Assembly: GCA_030549205.1 (NCBI GenBank) | Contig: JAUKTV010000015.1 | Span: forward strand, 558,001 to 622,000 | Direction: 5' to 3' | Source: Apiosordaria backusii | Lineage: Eukaryota; Ascomycota; Sordariomycetes; Sordariales; Lasiosphaeriaceae | Length of the DNA stretch: 64,000 nucleotides | Shown: positions 24,461-33,946 of the stretch, one piece after another | How positions within the stretch are numbered: the stretch's first letter is position 1 | How the letters are laid out: each line of letters starts with the position of its first letter | Notes under the pieces: model-generated | Told to the model about the DNA's origin: nothing | The model's database searches: none | What the model saw: the letters and a program-made list of their open reading frames with translations, nothing else | Made by a program: the position numbers and the translations under genes

Positions 24461-25100
24461 TGGTACCGATCGAGGAGAGACACGCGGGTGACACAAAGAC
24501 GCCCGTTCGACGCCATCCACGGCCAAGCCAATCAAGCACTGGACAGGCAAGGGCGCACAAATTAGTAGAGATGTGCTGTGGCATACATACGAACACAGAG
24601 GAGCGCGTAAAGAGTGTGCGTCTGTGTGTCCGTTTAGGGGAACTGTGCCGCACTTCTTTTCTTCTTCTTTTGGCCCAGAGATTGGGATGGGGATTGCTTG
24701 CCAGGATTAAATTAGTGAGTGGCCCTCCGCTCGGCAGACAGACGGCATGAAAAATCAGTGGAGAGAGATTGTAACCTCGGGTGTCTTTTTTGATGCTTTA
24801 TTAGATCTCTTTGCATCTCGATTCTCGAATCCTTTTTCATTGTATCTGTTGTCCAACGAATCAATCAGTGTTTCAAAATGGGCTCGTCCAACCACACTCG
24901 AGAGCGCGTCTCTTCTCCCGTCCTGCGTCGCGCTGCATTCAGTCCACCACGCCTAAGCTCCAGTTCTGCGCTAGCCCCGCGGTCATAGCGCCTCCAACTT
25001 CCAAGCACCCCTTTTTTCCTGCAGTCTTTCCCTAGGTTTACCCCAATGCCGCTCTGCCTTACAAACGAAACGACGTTCGGGCCCGAGCGTTTTGCCAAGG
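24461..25100. promoter_or_regulatory. Upstream region of the Sec7 gene
   Basis: Presumed promoter and leader of the Sec7/PH gene. From about 25100 base composition shifts abruptly to AT-rich transposon-derived DNA. No other gene is seen. Confidence 0.45.
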
Positions 25101-25119
25101 ATTTTCACCTATCTAACGC

Positions 25120-26480
25120 GCCACCAAATTTGTATGGTAACCAAGATACTTCCCAATCTTACACCAACAAAACACGCCTATATTTTCTACTACTTTAAAG
25201 CTACCTTTCCAAAGCTGTAATACTTTTTATAGTGTTTTTATTTTACAATACCGGCCTATATCAAAATATAGGAAAAAACTCAGCTTTTAATACTACTGTA
25301 TAGTAAGGCAACCAACGAATAAATTAGAGCGGCTATTGGCCTCGGCCTTTATTAAATCCAGCGATACTACAAGACCTTTAAAACCACTAAAAGTCCTTTT
25401 ACTCCCTTATACTCTTACTATAACATTCAATTATATACTCTATATCTAATAGAGGTTGGTTACTTTATGCTTTTTCCTATATAAACTTAGTAATTATTCT
25501 AACGTATAGTATAAACATTAAAAAACCTGTCAATTATTTACTAAGAAGCTTAGCTTCTACCTCGATAAGATCCAATAGTTCTTAGTCATCAAATATTACT
25601 TATATATATCGATATCTACAATTTTATATAGAATATAAAAAGCTAATTGGACTAATAAAGTGATAGTATATAGAGCTATTTAAGCTAACAAAAGCCTTTA
25701 ATTTAATTAAGTTAAGAAAATATTACAGTTTACAGTAGAGATGTTTGTATTTTATAATAAATTAAGGACTGACCGTTGTAATAGTTTTCGCTATATTAGC
25801 TAGGCTTTCTTAAGAATCCGGCCTTAAATAGAAAGTACTTTTATAAAAGGTAAACGCTTCTATATATTGCTAGCTATTACAATTAAAGGCATTACTAGTT
25901 TCCTAATATATTAAGGCCAGTTAAATACTAATAGATTTGTCAATTAGTTAAATAAATACTTATTAGTAAAGATAAATAGATTCCCTAATTGCAATAGTAT
26001 TTTAATAATAGATAATACATCCTAGCATTACAACTAACATATAAAGGATCTTTATTTTAAACGGGGTATCTTTTTATAGTACTTGCTATTATATTTATTA
26101 GATTTTAATCCTATCGAGGCTTTCTTTAGTAATCTAAAGGTATATATAAGAAGGAATTACTTTATTAATAGTAGAAACAATCTTATACTTAAAGAATTTA
26201 AAGATTTCTTATAGCGGAAGGTTAATAAAGTAGGCAGTAGGACTGAAGTTATTTGCAGGCACTTTAGAAAGGTAAGGTTGGAATTTAATAATAGTTAGGC
26301 TACTGTAAACTATAAGGACCGATATAGGCAATAACTCTATTAATTTCTTATTACCGGAATAGTATAATAAATAGCTATTTAAATAGATAACTATGGCCTA
26401 ATATTAAGCTTATTGTTATTATTAAAGAAATATCTATCTTTACTGTAATTATTTTATAGTGTTAGTCCTTAAAGGGGTAA
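25120..26480 (+). mobile_element. RIP-degraded Tc1/mariner-type transposon relic
   Basis: An abruptly AT-rich, stop-riddled island. On the + strand, near 26016, the frame reads ILIIDNTS-stop-HYN, then about 26105-26155 reads DFNPIEAFFSNLKVYIRRN. The first matches the second catalytic Asp region (DNxxxH) and the latter the SPDLNPIE block of Tc1/mariner-family transposases. Further on, VICRHFRKV near 26250 resembles the family's C-terminal GHFRKAG-type motif. Stops at expected tryptophan or glutamine positions and the very low GC content fit C-to-T mutation by RIP. No intact ORF remains and I could not find terminal inverted repeats, so the boundaries are composition-based. It is not mobile. 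Confidence 0.7.
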
Positions 26481-27358
26481 GGATCGGCTTAGTATCCAGA
26501 AAACCATTGATGCCGCCGCCGTCGCCGACAAACGACGGCCCCACTCGGACCGGTAATCCGGCAGGTCCGCTCCGCTTCACCGGCACCGTCTTCCGGGTGC
26601 AAAGACGCTCTCCGTCGACATGAGATGAGATCTGAGATTTTGATGTTGATGGAAAGAAAGTAGTCTATTGTTGTTGCCATGAGGCTGTTGACCACACCCC
26701 TCAAGTTCCCGCATTGACCAAGCACACCTGCCATCAACCATCCTCTCCTGCAGCCCCCTACCTATGCAGCTATGGTGCGGCCCGAAGTCGCCACCGTGAC
26801 CGTCCATCAACATCAGTTCAGATATCCGTATCTCCCTTGTACCATTTCGTCCAAACCCGGAACTGGATTCGGCACAGCTCATTCCGTATCTGCTCCGTCC
26901 TCATCGGTTTCACCCTCAGTGAAGCGATCTTGTCCATACAGCCCTAGGGATCCTCCATAAAATCCGTGTCACCTTGAGTTGACTGGCTGACCATCTTCAC
27001 TGTATAACCTGTGCCTTGGTGCATACCAATGACATACCCTCTCTGATATATCACCGGACTTCCCATGCTCCCGCTGCCCCTGGTACATCGTGATCCTACA
27101 TCTAGACTGTCGGCCTACCATTTTTGGCATGAATATGGGAAGCAGGAGTTTTTCGGGGTTTGTTGGTACATCAAATGGCTGCAGAATTATGCAAAATATG
27201 TGAACAGACTCTGGATTCACAACAGAGGCACCTTAAACTTTCCTGACTTCAAGCCACCGCCACACAAAAAGCTCCGTGAAGAAAAATGTTGGCGGGGTCA
27301 CTTTTCATCCTTCCTGCATTCTCAACACTTTACCTGAGCGAGAGCTTCTCATTTGAAC
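26481..27358. other. Intergenic region between RIP island and HNH gene
   Basis: Normal base composition resumes at about 26480. The only coding-like signal is the possible peptidase fragment on the minus strand listed separately. The last 300 bp presumably carry the promoter of the HNH gene. Confidence 0.4.
26960..27110 (-). pseudogene. Possible trypsin-like peptidase fragment
   Basis: On the minus strand an open stretch of about 50 residues reads DSLDVGSRCTRGSGSMGSPV then IYQRGYVIGMHQGTGY and on to a stop. The block G-S-M-G-S-P-V, followed by a 'xxGxVIGMHxG' strand, resembles the nucleophile region of trypsin-like peptidases (usually GxSGSPV...VVGxHxG). A Met replaces the expected residue after Ser, there is a stop just upstream in the same frame, and no His/Asp region was found. 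I treat it as a relic and only a possibility. Confidence 0.3.
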
Positions 27359-28710
27359 ATGGATGATGAATGGGTGCTGGTCCGGTCGGCCGAGGATGAT
27401 GCCCGCCATCAGTCCATGGTCAAAGAAGCAGACGAGCGGATGCTTCTGGCCAGGCAAGCCCTAAAACTTGCCCACACGATCCGCCCTTGGACTGCGCCTG
27501 TTTTCACCGAATTCGACGCCATCACCTTCTCAACGTGGATGCTGGTGCCACTTCATGTTGTCAGAGACTTTCTCCAGAAAGTGATAGAAAAGAAGGATCC
27601 AATTGACGGGCTGGGGTTGATTGAGCGATGCATAAGGGTCGGACAAGGCGGGCTTTTTTATTGCATGAGGGACCTGCTGTTCATATTTCTGGAACATGGC
27701 AACAGTGAAGCCCAAAAGCTGCCGCTTGATCATCGCGGAGGTTATCACATTCCGATTGCGGGGGAAGACATGGTTCCAACTCGGACCGAGAAGCTGTTTG
27801 TCCCTTTGTCAAGATCTCTTCCTGAACAGAAAGAATCCGAGGCATATCGAGTAAGTTACTCCCGAGCGGCTGCTGAAGACTAAGTCAAGAAGGCTAACTA
27901 AAATATGACTGGCAGGCCAGAGAGCGGGACAACCATGCCTGTATCTTTCTGAAGACACTCGACCCTCAAGCAGTGCACATTATTCCCCGTTGGTTCGGTT
28001 TCAGCAAGTACAACCAAACCTTGCTCAACGAATCGCTGCGGAACCTAGATGATCTCAAATTCTTTCCCTGGAAGAATGGGAATTACCAGAGCTTCTCTGG
28101 TGACTTTGAAGGCGACGTTGATTTCTTATGGAACATGATCTCAATGAACTCTCTCCTCCAAGATGAGTGGGAAAAACTGCACTTTGGACTTGAAGTGGCC
28201 GGCTCCCTCACACCAAGCCCCAACAACCGTGCAAGGTCAAGGCTTCGACTCCGATGGCACTGGCTACCCATCTATGACGAAGCAAAAGACACTGATCCTC
28301 TCCGATGGCTCGATATCAATGGCAACCTGGATGACCATCTTCCTGCCCCACCAGTCATCAGCCAGAAACCGACCTACGGCAGCAACCACTGGATCAAAAC
28401 AGGCGATATATTTGAGATGGACGTCGATAACAAGAACTTGGACAAGACTCTCCGGGCCTTTGAGCTGCGGTGGACACTTACCCAGCTTGCTCACATGTCA
28501 GGGGCGGTAGGCTCGCCTGAACTGCTTTGCATCAACTTTGACGTTGACAAAGATGAGATGTTGCTGCCCGTTTATGAGAGCGACCGAGAGAGACATAGTC
28601 GCATCAAACGCGGGCGAAGAAAACAGGTTGACCCGAACTGGACCAGACCCGTGAGGGGCACAAAACGGTACTTGGACACGTGGGAAGAAGTTTTTGAGGC
28701 AATGAAATGA
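27359..28710 (+). CDS. HNH-nuclease-like fungal protein (428 aa)
   Basis: Two exons, 27359-27850 and 27916-28710, around a 65-bp intron (gtaagt ... ctggcag). The N-terminal 164 residues are mixed helical (ADERMLLARQALKLAHTIRP). Directly after the splice comes ARERDNHACIFLKT then LDPQAVHIIPRWFGFSKYN, matching the fungal HNH_2-type pattern in which a Cys-containing strand is followed by a D/E-AxHIIP block. The rest includes DGDFEGDVDFLWNMISMN-like and a basic tail (RIKRGRRKQVDPNW). Such domains occur in many ascomycete proteins of unknown role, some with putative nuclease activity. The second Cys/His of a full beta-beta-alpha metal finger is not obvious, so activity is uncertain. The upstream TTG is ignored in favour of ATG at 27359. 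Confidence 0.75.
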
Positions 28711-29416
28711 GTACTAGATTGGTAAACGCCCACAACTCTAGGCGGAACACGGACAATGTCAAGAATCGAATACCGCCGCTGTGACATTATAGTAATTCCC
28801 CTGTGTGTGATCAAGACTAGGTATTGAACGGATGAAAAAGATAACCATGAAACCTCGTACAACAAGTGTGACCTGTATCTCAGATCGGACCAATAATTCT
28901 AAAACTCAAAAAGGTCATTTTGCGGCAAACGAAACTCCGTCGTTATCATCTCGTTGAACATGAAGCAACCGGTCACCGCCGTGTTGCCACAATGAGGAAG
29001 ACATGGCCGGCTTTTGATCCTGCGCAGCTGCCAGATGCTTGCGCCCTCACCACCATTGAAAGCTATAGGATCTCGCTTCCCTCTGCGAAACTCCCAACCA
29101 CTCTGCACCTCCTCTACCAATAAATTCCAGCACCACTTGCTCGCACCGCTGCGCTTCATAAGTGCGGACATCACAACCTATTTTCAAGCTTTAGACATCC
29201 GGTCTGGTTTTCAGTTCTCACCTGTCAGTCCCCTCATTATCCGGTCCCCTATCTTTGCATTTCTGAAACACAGATTTGATTTCGAGTTGTTGGAGCAAGA
29301 ATTCTTAGCCCAACACAAACACTTTTGTTGCTCTTCAAAAATTGAATCAAGCCAGAACTTTATAACTAACGGTTTATAAGGTCTAGCAGAAACGTAGAGA
29401 ATCAACACCGGCGATC
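28711..29416. promoter_or_regulatory. Intergenic region with motif A upstream of interrupted helical gene
   Basis: Contains motif A at 28983-29019, starting gttgccacaatgagg and ending cttttgatc, which recurs in related form at 31039 and 32443. Otherwise there is no gene. Confidence 0.5.
28983..29019 (+). promoter_or_regulatory. Shared upstream motif, copy A
   Basis: A 37-bp segment lies 398 bp before the ATG at 29417. It matches copy B (31039-31065) at 23 of 27 positions and its second part matches copy C (32443-32483) at 19 of 26 positions with all differences being transitions. It could be a promoter element or remnant of a tandem duplication. Confidence 0.5.
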
Positions 29417-29558
29417 ATGAAATCGAAGAAAATATCGACGATGTTTCGTAAATCTCCCACTAGCGATCGTGGGCAAGCAGCACCCGCAACCCTTGGGAGA
29501 ACTGCGACGACATTCATCAAACCCCCCAGACACAGGGACACTGGAAAAGCAGTTCCCC
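29417..29558 (+). pseudogene. 5' fragment of an interrupted gene (broken by inverted-repeat element)
   Basis: The frame starts MKSKKISTMFRKSPTSDRGQ and is basic and Ser/Pro-rich. It runs straight into the left terminal inverted repeat of the element at 29559. Its natural continuation would lie after 30100, where a helical ORF begins, but the reading frames on the two sides cannot be joined with certainty. It may be the original 5' exon or leader of the 30263 gene. Confidence 0.3.
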
Positions 29559-30100
29559 AAAGAGAAATTATAGTCCTGCACCCCCAAATGGCTAGTCCTG
29601 CATCCCCCCCATAGGGATTAGGGTTATATATGGCCCAAAAAAATTGAACTTCATCGCCAACCACACTACTTCCATAGGCCACACTACTCCTAAAGGCTAC
29701 ATTGCTTCCAAAGGCTTACCTGCTTGTAAGCTAACCTCCGGCACTTAGGAATTTTAGCTGAGGTAGTTAATATAGGTGTGGGTATAGGTGTGGGTGTGGA
29801 TGTGGGTGTAGGTGTTGGTATAGTCTGGGTAGGAGTTTAGAAGGTACACTAGTTTGCAGATAGTAGGAATTGTTTTAAATATTGTAGCTTCTTAATAGTA
29901 TTTATAATTATCAAATTGTATAGGGATTTGTATAGGAGAAAATATAGTGTAGTGATAGTTGTAGTTTTTGATGGTTATTATAATAGAAAAAAGTCTTAGG
30001 AAATGTTATGTTAATTTTTCTAGGCTATATATAACCTTAACCCCTAGAGGAGGGATGCAGGACTAGCCATTTAGGAGGTACAGGACTATAATTTCTCTTT
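29559..30100. mobile_element. Non-autonomous DNA element (MITE-like), 542 bp
   Basis: Long imperfect terminal inverted repeats: the left end from 29559 (aaagagaaattatagtcctg, then aaatggctagtcctgcatcc and ttatatatggcc) is the reverse complement of the right end up to 30100 (ggctatatataacc, ggatgcaggactagccattt, ggactataatttctcttt). Similarity extends for about 90 bp with point differences. The interior has no ORF and includes a taggtgtgggta-type repeat at about 29775-29820. Size, lack of coding capacity and long TIRs fit a MITE. A clear target-site duplication was not identified. Confidence 0.85.
29773..29822. repeat. (TAGGTGTGGG)-like tandem repeat inside the MITE
   Basis: Five to six degenerate 6-12-bp units (ggtgtgggtata, ggtgtgggtgtg, gatgtgggtgta) follow one another. 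Probably internal filler of the element. Confidence 0.7.
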
Positions 30101-30262
30101 CCAAAACACTACAAGAACAACAACAGTAATCCCCACACCTCCCATAATCATGACCCCTGAGCAGGCCATGTCCATGGACCCCAGAATCACAACGGTAGCG
30201 CAGCCCCAGCCCCCACAATCGCGGAGCTTGAAGTACGAGCTTCTGAGGCCAAGGTCTACACT

Positions 30263-30718
30263 ATGCACAAGACTGTATACAATTGCCTCATATGTCTTCA
30301 GGAAATGAACCCCGAATGTGCTGCAAGAAGGAGAACTTCGGAAGGTTGGTTGCAGCAGGAAATCCGGATTGCATTCACGACGATAGAGAGCTCACTGAAG
30401 CAGATGGATGCTATACAGGTGATCATGGAAAAGCCGGCAAAGGAAGTGAAAAGCATGGTGGCACTGGTGGACAAAGTGATTGAGTTTTGCAAGTGTTTAT
30501 GCCAGCTTCGTGAACATCTAGGAGGGATGGTCACCGAGCAACTGGGTGGGAACAACAAACTCGGGAAGAAGGATAAGAATTATCTCAAATCTGTGTCCGA
30601 GGAGCTTAACGGCATTGAGGCCAACCTCAAGCGTGTCATTGAGGATCTTGAAAGGGAAAAGTCGATGCTGATGAAGGGAAAGATGTGGAATGGAACCAGC
30701 ATAGTGAGCAAAAGTTAA
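30263..30718 (+). CDS. Small helical protein of unknown function (151 aa), 5' end uncertain
   Basis: ATG at 30263 opens a frame MHKTVYNCLICLQEMNPECA followed by a long amphipathic helical stretch (IRIAFTTIESSLKQMDAIQV, KSMVALVDKVIEFCKCLCQL, NYLKSVSEELNGIEANLKRV) ending in lysines. The same frame is open upstream to about 30160 with an Ala/Pro-rich linker, so the true protein may have been longer before the MITE arrived 160 bp upstream. A paired Cys motif (CLIC) is too short to call a zinc finger. It resembles its neighbours at 31288 and 32872 in size and helical design, though not clearly in sequence. Expression and integrity are unsure. Confidence 0.55.
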   Translation: MHKTVYNCLICLQEMNPECAARRRTSEGWLQQEIRIAFTTIESSLKQMDAIQVIMEKPAKEVKSMVALVDKVIEFCKCLCQLREHLGGMVTEQLGGNNKLGKKDKNYLKSVSEELNGIEANLKRVIEDLEREKSMLMKGKMWNGTSIVSKS

Positions 30719-31287
30719 AGCTGGTCTTTGACGCAACACAGGTTGCTGCATGTGAGATATAGCCAAATGGTTTTGGCAAACACGATAGGTGGCAAGGGAA
30801 CAGAGTGGGCAGGCTCCCTCTTCATAAACAGCAATGAACACCTCACATATAAGCAATTTGATGATGGCTCTTTCGTTGCCTGACCAGAAGAATCAGTGGA
30901 GCACAGTAGACAACCGAAGCATTGTTTATGACTCCTAACCAAAGCACTGAAGACTAATACTGTCTCTTCTAGGATTTATTGCCGAGAAAAAAAAGATGTA
31001 TCACTGACACCAGCCTGGAAAACAGCTCATCACTGCGGGTTGCGACAATGAGGAGGGCGTGGCCGAGCCCCAATTCCGGAGAGCGTCGCCGAGCCCTGAG
31101 AGCGTCGCCGAGCGTTGGAGTTGAGCTCTATAGAGCCTTTGTTTACCATAATCCTGGTGCGAAGCCGTCATTTTCACTCAATCCCTGCTCTTTTCCACTT
31201 CACATCTTGCGGGAATCTTCCACCGCAGCGCACTATCACCACTCACTCACCACCCATTCTCGCCACCCACTCTCACAAGCGTCCAGC
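30719..31287. promoter_or_regulatory. Intergenic region with motif B
   Basis: Carries the shared upstream motif copy B at 31039-31065 and a twice-repeated gagagcgtcgccgag unit at about 31078-31108, then a pyrimidine-rich leader (31160-31285) of the next gene. Confidence 0.5.
31039..31065 (+). promoter_or_regulatory. Shared upstream motif, copy B
   Basis: gttgcgacaatgagga then gggcgtggccg, matching copy A at 23 of 27 positions. It lies 222 bp upstream of the ATG at 31288. Confidence 0.5.
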
Positions 31288-31988
31288 ATGATAGGAAAGC
31301 TCATTCTCTATGCCTTTTTGGCATTGGTATTGCTGTCGATTATCGGATTGGTGTAAGTGCGAACAACACCGGCTCGCCATCTCATCCTCTGCCGGCAAAA
31401 ATTGGAGAGACGGGATCTTAGGCCGCGTCCATAATCTACTTCTTCAAAGATGCCACTTGACTGAACGCTGAAGACTGACCCATTTTTTTGAGCAGGATTG
31501 GCTTCTGCCACAGTCTGTCGATTTCCTCCAAACGTCTCATCCTCCTCGACAACGAGCTTAACACCATGTACATGACCGTACTGGGCGCCATTCACCGAGC
31601 TGGCAAGACACAAGCTAAACTTGAACAGTGCTCAAGGAATCGAAGTAATCTGGCAGATATTGCTATGGAGATGGCTATCATATGGGAGTTGCAGGTTGGC
31701 ATAGGCCTACATCTTGGGAGCACATCGCAACTGGTCCTGAAAACACAGAACCTGATTCTACTGGTGAAGCTCCGTAGGCTCCATGAGGCTCTATTTGAGC
31801 TCGCCGAGAAGGAGATCAAGATTATAACTGAGGTCTTGAAGAAGTTCAAGGTTGGGCAAGAAGACAAACAGAAATTTGAGCGATCCATCAACCTCTATGA
31901 GATAACCAAGCGCTTCCATGAGAATGGCATGGCTCTTCTTCAATCCGAAGCGAGCAGGGTGTTGCAGGCGCAGCCCTTGCTTGGGTAG
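31288..31988 (+). CDS. Membrane-anchored helical protein of unknown function (185 aa)
   Basis: Exon 1 (31288-31352) and exon 2 (31496-31988) flank a 143-bp intron (gtaagt ... agcag); the splice restores a single frame. The N-terminus is a hydrophobic segment (MIGKLILYAFLALVLLSIIG) that can be a signal anchor. The remainder is almost entirely helical: LDNELNTMYMTVLGAIHRAG, LKTQNLILLVKLRRLHEALF, ELAEKEIKIITEVLKKFKVG. No known domain is recognised. The clean splice, good start context (cagcatgat) and coherent amphipathic design support a real gene. It is flanked by similar small helical genes, suggesting an expanded lineage-specific family. Confidence 0.7.
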
Positions 31989-32871
31989 AGGATAAAGGAG
32001 TGTTTTGACGCAATACCAACGCCGCCCCTGTATCGAGTTAGGGGTTTTGGAGAGAATGGAGGACAATTGCGAGGAAATAAAGGGGGCAGACCCTCTTTTC
32101 AGCGAGAACAATAAACCCACATAAAACCAACAGAACATTTCTCAGTACTTTTGCAACTTGAAAGGTTCTTGATACTGTCATCAACGTAAAAAGCTGTGTT
32201 TAGTTACCAATCTTAGAACCAGAACCACACCTAATGCTTTAGTCTGAAAGTGCTCATTTTCCCATACATATCTGCTTTCTGGGTAGCTGTGTTTGCATTA
32301 CCAAGAAGATTCTGGTAGACCTTTGTCTATCCATGGCAGCACAACGAACCCTTTGCTAAAGCTACCAAAAGGCATCCTCCTCTTTATCGCGGAAAAATGT
32401 CTCACCGCAAACCACTCAACCAGGGGACAGGCCCATGACGTGGTTGCCACAAGACCTAAGGAAGGTACGACCAACTTTTGATCATTGATCTTATCGTAGT
32501 GTTATATTTCAAGTCACGCCACTTCCCTACGGTAGGGCCCTGTTTTCTCTGCGTTCTGCTCTAGGTACCAACTCTCCAACCTCTCTCTCACCCGCTCTTC
32601 TCGCCAACGTCCCCCATCGTTGGCTCTCGCTAGTAGAGCTCACCTTCTACCTCAAATCACCTTCTCCATCATCGAGTTGGGCGATCAGAGTCAATCAAGA
32701 TATTCTGTTAAGCAGCTCAACTGTCCAAAATCCAGTAAGCCGACCACGAATTCGCTTTTCCACCCCCGTCGAATCAGACTTTTCGCTTTGGGGTAGTACC
32801 AGCCTGCCAACTAACGCTTTTATAGTCCCCTCTTCGACAAACCCTCACTTTCACCCAAGCCTCTCTCCATC
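31989..32871. promoter_or_regulatory. Intergenic region with motif C
   Basis: Contains shared motif copy C at 32443-32483 and a pyrimidine-rich leader (32560-32870). No further gene is seen. Confidence 0.5.
32443..32483 (+). promoter_or_regulatory. Shared upstream motif, copy C
   Basis: Begins gttgccacaa and ends aacttttgatc. Against copy A the last 26 bp differ at 7 positions, all transitions. It lies 389 bp upstream of the ATG at 32872. Confidence 0.45.
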
Positions 32872-33411
32872 ATGGCAGTGAAATCAAGGCCGCAAGTGGA
32901 GCAGGAAACAGAACTGGCGATCTCAAGAGTCGCAGACACTGTCGGATGTATGAGCGGAGCCCTTGATGAGCTGAACGAGCTCAACCAGAAACTGAGGGAA
33001 ATCGTGGAGGAGTACGGCGCGGTGGCCGAGTACATAGATGAGCTAGCCATTCCGGTTCCGAGTCTGCGCAAGACGCTAATCTCGTTCCGGGGCCGTGAGC
33101 TGTCCGACAGGAAAAGTGTCCAGATGCGTACATTTCGAGCGGTCATTGCGCGGTTTGACTCGCTCAGAAGGCTGTACGATGATAGTACTGAGCTGATGGA
33201 CCAGGCGGTTGATGAAGCACTTGAGGCAGCCAATATTCCCGAGGGACACAAGGTTCGGTGGAGAACGAGACGGCTTGAGGTTTACAGGAGGTGTATCGAG
33301 GTTGGGGAAAGAGTCGGCGCGGAGGTTGAGGAGTGGATGAATATAGGTCGTGCGCTGGATGATGCTGCTCTGGCGCTGGCGGATTTGATCCGGGCGTGTG
33401 ATCAATCATGA
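32872..33411 (+). CDS. Small coiled-coil protein of unknown function (179 aa)
   Basis: Single exon with ATG in good context (catcatggc). The whole protein is predicted helical from composition: AISRVADTVGCMSGALDELN, ELNQKLREIVEEYGAVAEYI, RAVIARFDSLRRLYDDSTEL, RRCIEVGERVGAEVEEWMNI. Heptad-like spacing of Leu/Val/Ile suggests a coiled coil or helical bundle. There is no signal peptide or membrane segment. It shares general design with the genes at 30263 and 31288 but the sequence relation is not obvious by eye. Function unknown. Confidence 0.7.
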   Translation: MAVKSRPQVEQETELAISRVADTVGCMSGALDELNELNQKLREIVEEYGAVAEYIDELAIPVPSLRKTLISFRGRELSDRKSVQMRTFRAVIARFDSLRRLYDDSTELMDQAVDEALEAANIPEGHKVRWRTRRLEVYRRCIEVGERVGAEVEEWMNIGRALDDAALALADLIRACDQS

Positions 33412-33946
33412 TTGAGTGGCGGGCTAGCTCTTCGCAGAAAACAACGGAACTCATGGAGTTGAAGGGTCAACTGAGGGTCATTTCCAATGTCCTTGACGAC
33501 AAGCTGACAGAATGAAGAGATCGGATCACGGGTTGCTAAACGATGTCTTTGTCATTCTTTGTTCGACTGTGAGGTTGTTCACCAACAATGCATTGTGTTC
33601 TACACAAGCCTTTGTGGAAATGTCTAAACAAGTCACAAAGACAATGTGCTCTTCGGGTCTTCTTAAAACCACCTCTCGTCTCCTCTCCCGCTTTGCGGGC
33701 TTGTTTTACTTTGCTTCTTTTGATTCAATTCTATCCGGTACGATCAAGCGCCATTCTTTTTTACCTTCAGGCAAGGTATTCCAACATCAGATACAGACAG
33801 GTGAGTAAAGTTTCCATCTTGTATCGTTTTTTTCATCGACATTCAAAAGACTTCAACCATAATAATATCAGTCTATACACTTCTACACTAACAAACAGAA
33901 TTTTTAACTCCAAAAAAACAACACCCCCCCCCCCAAAGGTTTCAAA
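33412..33946. promoter_or_regulatory. Intergenic region upstream of 33947 gene
   Basis: Promoter and leader; an 11-C homopolymer at 33924-33934 lies just before the start codon. A 5' UTR intron starting near 33800 (gtgagta) is possible. No gene. Confidence 0.45.
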
